DNA from: Pseudoalteromonas sp. H105
GTDB lineage: Bacteria > Pseudomonadota > Gammaproteobacteria > Enterobacterales > Alteromonadaceae
Direction: 5' to 3'
Length of the DNA: 64,000 nucleotides
Assembly: GCF_001469215.1 (NCBI RefSeq)
Contig: NZ_LOFH01000006.1
Location: 62,001-126,000, forward strand
Under the pieces are notes generated by a model, which worked only from the letters and a program-made list of their open reading frames with translations, made no database searches and was not told where the DNA came from. This document shows, in pieces, positions 39,945 through 48,118 of the stretch. Each line of letters starts with the position of its first letter. Positions within the stretch are counted from its first letter, which is position 1. Both the position numbers and the translations under genes were made by a program.

Positions 39945-40295
39945 CTATGAATTCATCAAATCTTTTAAATAATCTTTATGAATAAAGTTCAATGTACTGC
40001 CTTCAATAGAAACATTTACAACTTCCTCAGAATCTATATATATTTTCATTTGAGTGAGAAATCCATTTTCAATCGAACCAACATTATTAGGATAATGTAA
40101 CTTTATCTGTTCTGATATTTGATCAAACTGAATTAGTGCTCCATTTTTTAAGCCGTTTTCATAGCAGTCAATTGCCATCTCAACCCCTTTAGATTGCCAA
40201 TTCTCAGAGCGTTCAAACATTCCTGAGATTAACTCTTCTTTTGCTGTTTCATATTCATCACTTTTAGATATTAGCTTTTTAATGAAGCCGAACAT
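39945..40295 (-). CDS. Hypothetical protein, possible gene cassette
   Basis: Soluble protein of 116 residues (MFGFIKKLISKSDEYETAKE at the start), acidic, with no family I recognise. It has an excellent ribosome binding site (AAGGAG, 5 bases before the ATG). The ATG lies 15 bp after a perfect integron-type core site GTTGGGC (40317-40311 on the minus strand), and an attC-like sequence follows its stop. This arrangement is typical of a mobile gene cassette. Function unknown. Confidence 0.7.
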   Translation of the reverse strand: MFGFIKKLISKSDEYETAKEELISGMFERSENWQSKGVEMAIDCYENGLKNGALIQFDQISEQIKLHYPNNVGSIENGFLTQMKIYIDSEEVVNVSIEGSTLNFIHKDYLKDLMNS

Positions 40296-40310
40296 TGAAT
40301 CTCCTTACTA

Positions 40311-40387
40311 GCCCAACGTCTTGTGACAGGTTAAAAATAGTTGGCTAAGATTTGTGAACTACGAACAAAGTCAATCGTTTGTTGTGT
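40311..40387 (-). other. Possible attC-like recombination site, right
   Basis: Between the two small minus-strand genes. Read on the minus strand it opens with ACACAACAAACGATTG and ends with AAGACGTTGGGC, where GTTGGGC matches the attC core consensus GTTRRRY exactly. Length (77 nt) is in the normal attC range; the opposing core (ACACAAC) is imperfect. No integrase is in the window. Confidence 0.45.
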
Positions 40388-40388
40388 G

Positions 40389-40961
40389 CTAATTACGATT
40401 TATACGTCTAGTTGTTAATACAACATCTTCTAAACGATTCGAGTTTGCTTTGAGTGCTTTATATGTATTATCAGAAATAGCTTCGAAACTATATCCTCGC
40501 CTAACCATTGTTTGCCTAATGAAATCAAAGCAATCATCAAATGAACCAAAGTTTCTGTTTTGAACTTCTTCCAGAAACCTATTTATTTCATCATCTTGTG
40601 AATCCACAGTAAAATTAACCATTTGGTTCTCTTCTTGATTCTTTTTGTTCAAATAGTAAAAAATGGTAGGAACAATAATTGAAGCTGCAACACCAATTCC
40701 TGCAATTACGAGTTCTATACTGCCTTCCTTGAACTCTTTGACTTGGATATCTTTTTTATGCTTTTTGTAGTAAGACCCAAGAGATGATCTATTTTGATAA
40801 GTTCGATCAATATTTTTAGCAGAAACTAACTTTGACTCTTTATCTGATTGCGCTTCATCAACCAAGGAAGAAACGACGTTTAGTCTTAATAGATCTAAAG
40901 AGAAAAAACTCAACTCATAAAGAGTTGGTTCATCAACGTTTAATTTAACCCGTAAATCCAT
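40389..40961 (-). CDS. Hypothetical protein with one membrane segment
   Basis: Protein of 190 residues when started at the ATG at 40961 (MDLRVKLNVDEPTLYELSFF), which has a good TTAGGGAAA ribosome binding site; a GTG twelve codons upstream is also open. After a soluble ~85-residue region there is one hydrophobic segment (IELVIAGIGVAASIIVPTIFYYL in part), then a polar C-terminal domain with FDDCFDFIRQTMVRRGYSF. I do not recognise the family. It lies between sequences that resemble attC sites (the same GCACACAAC core occurs at 40994-41002 upstream and at 40389 downstream), suggesting a gene cassette. Confidence 0.65.
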   Translation of the reverse strand: MDLRVKLNVDEPTLYELSFFSLDLLRLNVVSSLVDEAQSDKESKLVSAKNIDRTYQNRSSLGSYYKKHKKDIQVKEFKEGSIELVIAGIGVAASIIVPTIFYYLNKKNQEENQMVNFTVDSQDDEINRFLEEVQNRNFGSFDDCFDFIRQTMVRRGYSFEAISDNTYKALKANSNRLEDVVLTTRRINRN

Positions 40962-41002
40962 AAATTTCCCTAATATCGGAAGTAAAACCTTTGGCACACA
41001 AC

Positions 41003-41332
41003 ATGTTTATAACAAGCGAATTACGCATTTTTCTAGCACTCAATTGCTCGTTTTTCTGAATAGCCTATTTCTACCAGAGTTCCTAACTATTCGCTAGTAA
41101 GAATAAATTTCAATTAATCACTTGTTTGATTACGAAGAATATGACCTATCTGCCGTTTCCTTGAACATAAAAGTAATGTTTCTCAAAGAAGACAGTTTAA
41201 GCCTTTACTACAAACTGAAAGGAATAAAATAAGCATGAATAATTTTTGTAAAAACAGTCTAACAGTTGAGTTTATATCGGATTTCTAATTGACCTTAAAT
41301 TTAATCCAGAAACTTAAGAAGTCATTATTTCA
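41003..41332. other. Non-coding stretch between the small genes and tniQ
   Basis: About 330 bp, AT-rich, no convincing frame. It is the region where the left end of the Tn7-like element would be expected. ATAACAAGCGAATTACGC near 41010 resembles the start of a Vibrio-type attC in the plus orientation. No clear TGT...ACA terminus with a 5-bp target duplication could be recognised. Confidence 0.45.
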
Positions 41333-41397
41333 TAATAGTGCTTTTTTTCACTATTAATGACATAAAACCGACACTATAGTGAAAAAAAGCACTATTA
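41333..41397. repeat. Perfect 22-bp inverted repeat next to tniQ
   Basis: Two perfect inverted 22-bp arms (41333-41354 and 41376-41397) separated by 21 bp. Each arm carries ATAGTG and CACTAT around a T7 or A7 tract, so each arm is also a small inverted repeat. The right arm begins within CACTATAGTG, a perfect palindrome. It lies 18 bp beyond the tniQ stop. It could be a bidirectional terminator, or a protein-binding end sequence of the transposon. Confidence 0.75.
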
Positions 41398-41415
41398 AGT
41401 TGAGATAATAAAGCG

Positions 41416-42384
41416 CTATTTCGTCACCTTAGTTGCTTTGATAATTGGTGCAATATTTATCCTAAGCCTACTTGGAATTACTTTTTTGTTTTTAGCTTCT
41501 GGCGAATAGCTTATGATTTCATGTTTTGACAGGCCAAGTATTGTCATGGCGCTTTCGGCTGTTACCACATAGCTGCTTAAGTTAAATAGTTGCTTGGTTG
41601 GTGATGATGTGGATGCAGTTAGTTTTTTCAATTGCTCACTGAAAAGCCACTCATTCTGTAGGCTATGAGCAAGGTGGTAAAGTGGAAAGTATTTGAACTT
41701 AACTGCTAGAGCATTAAACGGGTTGCTTTGTGCGTCATATAACTCTATCCATCTTTTGAAGTCACAATTTAGTAAATCATAACCTTTGCTGGTGGCTGTA
41801 AGTAAGTTCTCGCTGTTTGGGTGTGATAAATTAGGCCAGTAGGTATTATATGGGTGAGAGTAAACAAAGTCTGCCAAAAGACAGTCACAGATTTCGTCAA
41901 TAAACAAACACTCTAAGGCATTATTCAATGGTTCTGACTTGAGAGAGCAGCTACACATTTCATTAGTGCAAATACCTTCAAGCAAATTTATTGACCACTC
42001 CAGTTTATGGTTACATAGATGACAAACATCAATTAGCCCAACATCATGGATTGAGCATTTAAGGTTGCCTATATACCGCCACTCTTCTTTGATATAACCA
42101 GTATCTCTTATGCAAATAGGGCAAACTCTAGGAGTTTCAATGTGGTAGTTTTGAAACAGAGCAGAGTGCCTTCTGGAGCTTAAATACTTTAAACTATGAG
42201 TTACCGGAAAAAACTCGTTTAGAGCACTAACTTGTTTAATGCTTAATGTATTGTTGATAGATGCTTTTAACTGAGCCTCATTAATCCAATCAAGCGGCAT
42301 CTGAAATCCATTACGAGCTGTTAGTCTTAGTATGTAGCCAACAAGACTTCCATCATCTATTTTTTTCGGCATTACAGACAGCAT
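41416..42384 (-). CDS. tniQ: TniQ/TnsD-family target-selection protein
   Basis: Target-site selection factor of Tn7-like transposons; it binds the target DNA (or a partner) and recruits TnsC. The 322-residue protein has the N-terminal TniQ domain (DGSLVGYILRLTARNGF) and the zinc-binding cysteine cluster CPICIRD, then CSIHDVGLIDVCHLCNH, from about residue 87, followed by a second Cys-rich stretch (CTNEMCSC). It is short compared with site-specific TnsD proteins but near the size of TniQ in other systems. The ATG overlaps the tnsC stop by one base. The target cannot be deduced; the tRNA-Val array 2 kb away is one possibility. Confidence 0.88.
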   Translation of the reverse strand: MLSVMPKKIDDGSLVGYILRLTARNGFQMPLDWINEAQLKASINNTLSIKQVSALNEFFPVTHSLKYLSSRRHSALFQNYHIETPRVCPICIRDTGYIKEEWRYIGNLKCSIHDVGLIDVCHLCNHKLEWSINLLEGICTNEMCSCSLKSEPLNNALECLFIDEICDCLLADFVYSHPYNTYWPNLSHPNSENLLTATSKGYDLLNCDFKRWIELYDAQSNPFNALAVKFKYFPLYHLAHSLQNEWLFSEQLKKLTASTSSPTKQLFNLSSYVVTAESAMTILGLSKHEIISYSPEAKNKKVIPSRLRINIAPIIKATKVTK

Positions 42385-43274
42385 TACCTAAACTCACGTA
42401 TATCGAGAATATCTAATACATGCGTATCGCTGAAAGCATCTTCATCAAATGGATTATAGGCTGATGAATTGATGCCTGTGAGATATGCATCCTCAAACTT
42501 TTCAATGTTTGTCTCTTCTGAGCTAAATGAGGCAATTGAAAATAGCTTTAAAAGCAGTCCAATTTTCCCTTCAGTAGCTACATGAAGTCGATTTAAAAGA
42601 ACTAAATCATTACGTGAAAATGGTGAAAATTTAAAGATCTCGGCAGCATAGTTACAACAATTCAGCCAGCAGTCGCAGCGGGAAGGTATGATTGTAAGAG
42701 TTTGTTCAGATAAGAATCTTCTCGAAAGTTGCTCCTCGCCTTGAAGTCGTTCTTTTGATTTACCATATTTAAGCCTTAACAGTCTGCCTGCTACAGGTGT
42801 GCCGATCAATACAATTCCAACCTGTGGGTTGTTATCGATTAAGGCTGCAATTTGTTTTGCCATTCTTTGACTGGTAATGCCGTCGATATCGGTTAGGCAC
42901 TCTTGCACCTCATCAATAATAATAAGTTCGACTTGGTGTGCAACGAGTAATGCTGAAAGTCTATCTTGAACAACAAATGCTTTATTGGAATGTCTGCCTA
43001 ATACGTTTGTAAAGCTTTTAATTATTTGTAGTAAGAGATCTGTCGCTGTTCTTGTTTCTGAAAGTTTTACATAAACGACAGGGTAAGTTGTTAACTCAGG
43101 AGTTTTACGAACTTTAAATTGACTCTGGTAATTCTTTGCTAAAAAGGTTTTACCCGTGCCGCTCAACCCCGTAATGAGAAGTCCATAAGCTTTATCGAAC
43201 TGTTGATTATGAACTTGCTCAATTAAACGGGTGCACTTTAAGAGAGATGGGTGCGAAAACATCAGGTAGGCCAT
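42384..43274 (-). CDS. tnsC: Tn7-like AAA+ ATPase TnsC
   Basis: AAA+ regulator that links the target selector to the transposase and activates insertion. It has 296 residues. Walker A is ITGLSGTGKTFLAKNY near residues 36-45; Walker B is VELIIIDEVQECLT near 118. The sensor-1-like strand GIVLIGTPVAGRLL and an Arg-rich RRFLSEQTLTI segment follow. It overlaps tnsB by 13 bases and tniQ by one, so the whole tns operon is translationally coupled. Confidence 0.92.
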   Translation of the reverse strand: MAYLMFSHPSLLKCTRLIEQVHNQQFDKAYGLLITGLSGTGKTFLAKNYQSQFKVRKTPELTTYPVVYVKLSETRTATDLLLQIIKSFTNVLGRHSNKAFVVQDRLSALLVAHQVELIIIDEVQECLTDIDGITSQRMAKQIAALIDNNPQVGIVLIGTPVAGRLLRLKYGKSKERLQGEEQLSRRFLSEQTLTIIPSRCDCWLNCCNYAAEIFKFSPFSRNDLVLLNRLHVATEGKIGLLLKLFSIASFSSEETNIEKFEDAYLTGINSSAYNPFDEDAFSDTHVLDILDIREFR

Positions 43275-45259
43275 ATTTCGGTTTGTCTATCATCACGTAG
43301 TAAATTCTTCCGTCTACGTTTTGTCTTAGAGTTCTTATCCTCCTCTTTTGGTTTAACACTTTGAGTGCTTTTTGGCACTTTTGTATACTGTTTATTGCTC
43401 TGTTTGATTCTTTCAGCTACAGATAAGCCCTTAGCTGCATTCTTCTTAGCACTCTCGACCTCCTTGCTATCACGGCGAGGTCTTGTAGTTTGTTTAACAA
43501 TCTTGCTTATTTTCATGATACTAATATCACGGCGCTTCACAGACGCTTTATTTTCATTTAGTTCTTCAAACGAAACGGGTGTCTCAAGTTGTTCGCCAAC
43601 TAAAGCTCTATTTTCAACTTTTTCAAAAATTACCTTTTGTTCATAGCAATCAAAGTCAGCTATAACAGTCACCCAGCGAGCGTCATCTGGGTCATATTTA
43701 ACAGAAACACGCATATCTTGGTCAGGATTTAATTTTTCAACCAATCGAGCGCATCTGTGAAGTTCATCAGAGTAAAAAAACTGATGATCAATTCGTACTG
43801 TTCCACGAGACTGCAATTTTGGTGTTTCCTCTTTATAGTGGCAGGCAGCTTCAACAAGAGCTTTATTGACTGGAACTAAAGGTTTTTCATTTACAGACTC
43901 ATTCCACACTTGCTGGGGAGTCTTTCCATTTAGGCTTGAATGAGGTTGATTCACATACTCAACAAGGTAATCATGTAAGAGTTTAGAGAACTCCTCTATA
44001 GTGATTGCCGCAGCTTTTTTTAAGTTGTCATTAGATATAGGAGAAGAGTTTTTAGAAGTTCGCTTAGCTTTGTAGCCTGGCAAGCCAATTATAATTTTTC
44101 CATCTGGCCCTTCAAATTTGCCACCTTCGAAAAACTCACTTCGCAAAGTACCAATAAAGCTTTCGACAAATGGTTTTTTCCAAGGTTCATTCGACGGGGC
44201 CTTAACTAAATCACAGCCTAAGCGTTCAACTACACTCCTGAATGCTGCTGATTTATAACCTGGGCCATTATCTACAATTACTTTGTTAGGTACACCAAAA
44301 GCATTAAGGCTATTGCTAGTTCTATAAAAAATACGTTTGAAAGAGTTTACAACGCCTATAGTGTCTTCAGCACAGCCTAGCTCATAGGTAACGCTCAACG
44401 GGTATCGAGCATGACAATCGAGCGCTATATAGATATCAACAGTATCTGTTGGTTGACCATCTTCATCAATCAAACAAAAGTTTAATGACATTCTGTCCAT
44501 TTCTACTCGTTCCATGACATATGAAGTCTGGATTTTCTTACTAAGTGTTCTTAAAGCTCGCTTAATTTCGGCGTAGTTACCTGAATTGAAGATGATGTTG
44601 AACTTATTTAACGACTCGACTCGACGTCTAAAGGTTGAATCGCTCATTAGCATAATTGCATCATTGTGACTCTGAACAGCTTCGACTGCTTTCTTATATG
44701 CATCGTAGCCAGCAGAAATATTAGCTGTAGAACCTTTGACCCAAGTATCAACAAAAAATTGATTTAAAAAGTTCTCACTAGCAGTATCTGTTCTTTTAGG
44801 TTGTTGCTTTCTGGGAGAAACTGATTTTTTTAGTTTATAATCGGCAGCCTTATACTCTTTCCACCAACGAGCAATACTAGAATTACCATGTTTGTGTATG
44901 CCAATGTGATACTTGTCATGTACATTTGATTTTAGGATTGCCATTGTTTTGGGTGACGTTGGATTGTGGCCTGCATCTACCAATGCTTGAAGCTCAACTA
45001 AATAAGGTTCTCGTTTATTAATCTCCTTTTCCTGGTCTTCGGTCAATGTGTCGTTGTCATGTTTTAAGCTATATTCTGGCCTGTAAAAACCGCTTTGAAC
45101 TTGCTGTTCAAACTCATCCCTTGGTATCGGCAAGCTTATACGTGAGGTTTCTAGTCCTAAAGGCTTAAGTATTGCTTCGTCACTGTCGAAGAAAATAAGA
45201 TTAAATGCCTCTCTATTTTCATCAAAGTAAGTATCTCCAACGATAGGATTATGGTTCAT
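43262..45259 (-). CDS. tnsB: Tn7-like DDE transposase TnsB
   Basis: Catalyses 3'-end cleavage and strand transfer of the transposon. The protein has 665 residues: N-terminal end-binding helix-turn-helix regions, an RNase H-like rve core and a C-terminal basic tail. Catalytic residues are visible: Asp in IYIALDCHARYP near 280, Asp in KVIVDNGPGYKS near 328 and Glu in KPFVESFIGTLR near 366. The C-terminus (KTKRRRKNLLRDD) is strongly basic, as expected for the TnsC-interacting tail. The frame is intact, so transposition may still be possible. Confidence 0.94.
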   Translation of the reverse strand: MNHNPIVGDTYFDENREAFNLIFFDSDEAILKPLGLETSRISLPIPRDEFEQQVQSGFYRPEYSLKHDNDTLTEDQEKEINKREPYLVELQALVDAGHNPTSPKTMAILKSNVHDKYHIGIHKHGNSSIARWWKEYKAADYKLKKSVSPRKQQPKRTDTASENFLNQFFVDTWVKGSTANISAGYDAYKKAVEAVQSHNDAIMLMSDSTFRRRVESLNKFNIIFNSGNYAEIKRALRTLSKKIQTSYVMERVEMDRMSLNFCLIDEDGQPTDTVDIYIALDCHARYPLSVTYELGCAEDTIGVVNSFKRIFYRTSNSLNAFGVPNKVIVDNGPGYKSAAFRSVVERLGCDLVKAPSNEPWKKPFVESFIGTLRSEFFEGGKFEGPDGKIIIGLPGYKAKRTSKNSSPISNDNLKKAAAITIEEFSKLLHDYLVEYVNQPHSSLNGKTPQQVWNESVNEKPLVPVNKALVEAACHYKEETPKLQSRGTVRIDHQFFYSDELHRCARLVEKLNPDQDMRVSVKYDPDDARWVTVIADFDCYEQKVIFEKVENRALVGEQLETPVSFEELNENKASVKRRDISIMKISKIVKQTTRPRRDSKEVESAKKNAAKGLSVAERIKQSNKQYTKVPKSTQSVKPKEEDKNSKTKRRRKNLLRDDRQTEIWPT

Positions 45260-45858
45260 CCTAGCCTCCTCATTAATAGTGTGTCGGGGCCAAGATTAAA
45301 ACGAGCATCAAAGTCAAAGAATTGGTGTGCAACGAGCGCCCAAGCATGTGCCCTTGTACCGTTGGAGTGTTTAGAAATATAAAATTCAAGCCTTTTTAAT
45401 GTTAGCTTTCTCGGTAGCTTAACTAGTAGAGGGGTGATAGGTTCAACATCAATTTGTTTGTAGGGTCTTAAAAGTTCGTAGTTAGAAATAATCTTAGAAT
45501 CTAAGTCTAGTTCGCTTACAAGCATTAATTCATGGCGGTTATGTTGATAAATCACTTCTTTTCTTAAATGATGGAGGCTGAAAAAGTCATCATCAATGAA
45601 ATGTGTATGCTTTACTTCAACGTAATCTGAATACCCAGATTTATATTCTATTAAAAAGTCAGGTGTATAGCGTTTACCGTACACGCTGAAATATTCTGGT
45701 TGAGTACAATAGGATTTAACCGATTCATCGAACTCAAGGGTAAGTGCGTAGTTCATCTCAAGAAAAGATTCGCACCACATGTGGCATTTGTTTAAATGGC
45801 TATAAAAGTTGATCGTAAATTTGGAACGATGTTTAGCTGTTTTTGTTTTGCCTTTCAT
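45256..45858 (-). CDS. tnsA: Tn7-like endonuclease TnsA
   Basis: Restriction-like nuclease that cuts the 5' ends of the element so that transposition is cut-and-paste rather than replicative. It has 200 residues. The PD-(D/E)xK core is intact: Glu30 or Glu34 in WCESFLEMNY, Asp67 in YTPDFLIEY and Lys83 in VEVKHTHF. A C-terminal TnsC-binding-like region follows. It is the first gene of tnsABC-tniQ and its stop overlaps the tnsB start by 4 bases. Confidence 0.92.
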   Translation of the reverse strand: MKGKTKTAKHRSKFTINFYSHLNKCHMWCESFLEMNYALTLEFDESVKSYCTQPEYFSVYGKRYTPDFLIEYKSGYSDYVEVKHTHFIDDDFFSLHHLRKEVIYQHNRHELMLVSELDLDSKIISNYELLRPYKQIDVEPITPLLVKLPRKLTLKRLEFYISKHSNGTRAHAWALVAHQFFDFDARFNLGPDTLLMRRLG

Positions 45859-46268
45859 TTTTCACCTCAACATCCACATCAATTTTTATGGCTAAAAATA
45901 ATTCTTAGCTATAATTAAAGATTGTGCTTTTAAAAACTGCAAATATAAAAATGGCCCTAAAAGCCTTTATTTACGTGCTCTATAGAGGATTTTAGGTTTG
46001 CAAATACATTTAAGTAAAGGCTTCGAAATTTGCCTGAAGTGTTGTGTGTTTTTTGTGCGGTTTGTGTTTTTAAAATCTTTATAATCAAGATGATACATTT
46101 GAGTTATGTTTTAAGTTACTATGTTTTTGGCTGAAAAATTCCTTAGTTTTGCCCATTAATTGCGAGTTAGGCTGAAAACCGCCGCCGTAATTCAAATTTA
46201 GTGAGGTTATTTCCAAAGAAAACGGGAAATTTTTTTTAAAAATATGTGGCTACGTCAAATGACGTAGA
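45859..46268. other. Divergent intergenic region between tnsA and the 162-residue gene
   Basis: About 410 bp of AT-rich DNA. It contains an imperfect direct repeat: TGGCTAAAAATAATTCTTAG (around 45888-45908) and TGGCTGAAAAATTCCTTAG (around 46128-46145), with a weaker third GGCTGAAAACC near 46172. It also holds an inverted pair AAGCCTTTA / TAAAGGCTT at about 45970 and 46015. These are candidate TnsB or regulator binding sites, and the transposon right end may lie here, since in Tn7 tnsA is next to the right end. Confidence 0.5.
46250..46267. promoter_or_regulatory. Operator-like palindrome at the start of the 162-residue gene
   Basis: CTACGTCA-AA-TGACGTAG is a perfect 8-bp-arm palindrome that ends one base before the ATG at 46269, covering the place of the ribosome binding site. 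Its position suggests an operator for autoregulation or control by another factor. Confidence 0.6.
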
Positions 46269-46757
46269 ATGAAAATGGAAATAAAAAAAACATCTAGAAA
46301 ATTTTTTATAAATCGTTCTGTAGCAGACAAATTTAAGAAAATATGTGATGAGTTGGAACTCAAGAAGGATGGCTGGGCATGTTTCTTCATTGAGTTTGAA
46401 ATTGACTATATAAAATCAGAAAAAGGGTTGCCTACAAATACACCTGCGGCCTTAAAGTACCTTGAGAAGCAAAGGCAAAAGTTTGCTAAAGCTGATGAGT
46501 CTATAAGAATGACAAATGAATTTGTTAAAAAAATGGATTCAGTTTGTAAGTTTCACAATTTTACAAGGCCGATGTTGGTAGAATTTGCATTACGAAATGC
46601 ATGTAACCGAATTATTTTAGATGAAAAATTAGTTACGCAGCGTTCTGACCTAAAGCCTCTATATATCTTAGAGCACTCATTTAAAAAGAGGCTCACTCAA
46701 CAAGAAAGGATGGATAACCTGACAGAAAGGCTAATTATGGGGCGCTTAAGAGATTGA
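46269..46757 (+). CDS. Small possible DNA-binding regulator, unknown family
   Basis: Basic protein of 162 residues (a second Met at codon 3). It contains two similar short segments, SRKFFINRSVADKFKKICDE near the start and NEFVKKMDSVCKFHNFTRP in the middle, each followed by a helix-rich stretch. This pattern recalls ribbon-helix-helix type regulators, but I do not recognise a family. It is divergent from tnsA and precedes the MBL-protease-ATPase operon by 287 bp. The palindrome over its start suggests it may be an autoregulated repressor of tnsABC or of the downstream operon. The role is inferred from position only. Confidence 0.55.
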   Translation: MKMEIKKTSRKFFINRSVADKFKKICDELELKKDGWACFFIEFEIDYIKSEKGLPTNTPAALKYLEKQRQKFAKADESIRMTNEFVKKMDSVCKFHNFTRPMLVEFALRNACNRIILDEKLVTQRSDLKPLYILEHSFKKRLTQQERMDNLTERLIMGRLRD

Positions 46758-47044
46758 GTCTAACCATGTTATCGGTCAGCTAATTTGTGATTGTGTAAAA
46801 TGTTGATATTTAAAGTCTTTTGTTTGTAGTGTTTTATAAAGTGGTAATTTTTCATAGTTTATAAACCACTATGGCGGCAATTAGATATGTAAAAAAAATA
46901 GTGAACTTTCCTAACTTCTTCTGTGAAGCTATAGTGTAACATCATATTGTTTTTATATATTATTGATTTAAAACCAAGGTTTGGTTTGAGTTTCATTATC
47001 CGCGTGTAATATGCAGTAAGAAAATAAAAAAAGGAAATTAACCT

Positions 47045-48118
47045 GTGTTGAAGTTTAAAGTGCTAAAAGCTGGGCATGGCGACTGTATACTTTTGAGTTT
47101 AGATATAGAGGGTGTTAATAAAAACATTCTAATAGATGGAGGAGTTAGTGCTACCTTTAGAAGTCAAAACTCAAAAGGGCCACTACTGAAAGAGCTAGAA
47201 CGGATCTCAAGTTTAGGTGAAAGGGTTGATCTGTTAATTTTAACTCATATAGATGATGATCATATTGGTGGATTGATTAAAGGATTTAAAGATAACGGGA
47301 TTCTAACGCAGCTTACTGATAAAGTTTGGTTTAATGCTGCTAATTCAATAGCTGAGCATTTTGGTTTTGATAAAAACTACAATAAAAGTGTATCGGCTGA
47401 GCAATTCCAACTGGAAGAAACAAATAACAACACTAGCGTAAGACAAGGTGTCACATTTGAAAGGTATGTTACAAGCTTGAAAATATGGGACAAGAGTCTG
47501 ATAAAAGCAGGTAATTCTTATTCTTTTTTTGGTTTGAAATTTACTATTCTTTCGCCAAATGATTTAACTTTACAAAAGCTATTTAATAAATGGGAAAGAG
47601 AGGAATCTTCAAATTTTACTAGTAGTAAAGAAAGTGACTATAGAGAAAATTTAAGAGATTTATTGGGTGATGATATATTTGACGAAGATAAGTCAATAGC
47701 TAATGGTAGCTCAATAGCCTTTCTTGTTGAATACTCTGATAAGAATATTCTTTTTCTAGGTGATGCACATAGTTCGGTAATTGAGCAAGAGCTAGAAAAA
47801 CTTGGGTTTACAGAAGCAAACCCTTTAAATGTAGAATATGTAAAATTATCACATCACGGTAGTAAATTTAATACAAGCCCTAGATTATTATCTATTTTAA
47901 ATTGCAATAATTTTATAATCTCATCTAATACAAAGATCTTTAATCTCCCAAATAAAAAAACAATTGCGAGATTGTTAAATAATAAGTCAGAACTTAAGAT
48001 TTATTTTAACTACCCAGAGATAATAAAAGAAAAAATATTTTCAGAACCAGAAATAAAGCTCTTAGAACAGATGGGAGCTAAATGTTTAGCCTGTGAAGAG
48101 CCATTTAAAATAAAATGA
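47045..48118 (+). CDS. MBL-fold hydrolase, Lamassu-type defence effector
   Basis: Metallo-beta-lactamase-fold hydrolase of 357 residues, ComEC-like in motif layout. It starts with GTG at 47045 behind an AAGGAAAT ribosome binding site. The metal-binding motif is THIDDDHIGG (H68, D70, D72, H73), with later ligands in LFLGDAHSS and KLSHHGSKFN. The N-terminal AGHGDCILL is typical of this subgroup. It overlaps the protease gene by 4 bases. In Lamassu/ABC-three-component systems such hydrolases are candidate effectors, possibly acting on nucleic acid or small molecules; the substrate here is unknown. Confidence 0.85.
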   Translation: MLKFKVLKAGHGDCILLSLDIEGVNKNILIDGGVSATFRSQNSKGPLLKELERISSLGERVDLLILTHIDDDHIGGLIKGFKDNGILTQLTDKVWFNAANSIAEHFGFDKNYNKSVSAEQFQLEETNNNTSVRQGVTFERYVTSLKIWDKSLIKAGNSYSFFGLKFTILSPNDLTLQKLFNKWEREESSNFTSSKESDYRENLRDLLGDDIFDEDKSIANGSSIAFLVEYSDKNILFLGDAHSSVIEQELEKLGFTEANPLNVEYVKLSHHGSKFNTSPRLLSILNCNNFIISSNTKIFNLPNKKTIARLLNNKSELKIYFNYPEIIKEKIFSEPEIKLLEQMGAKCLACEEPFKIK

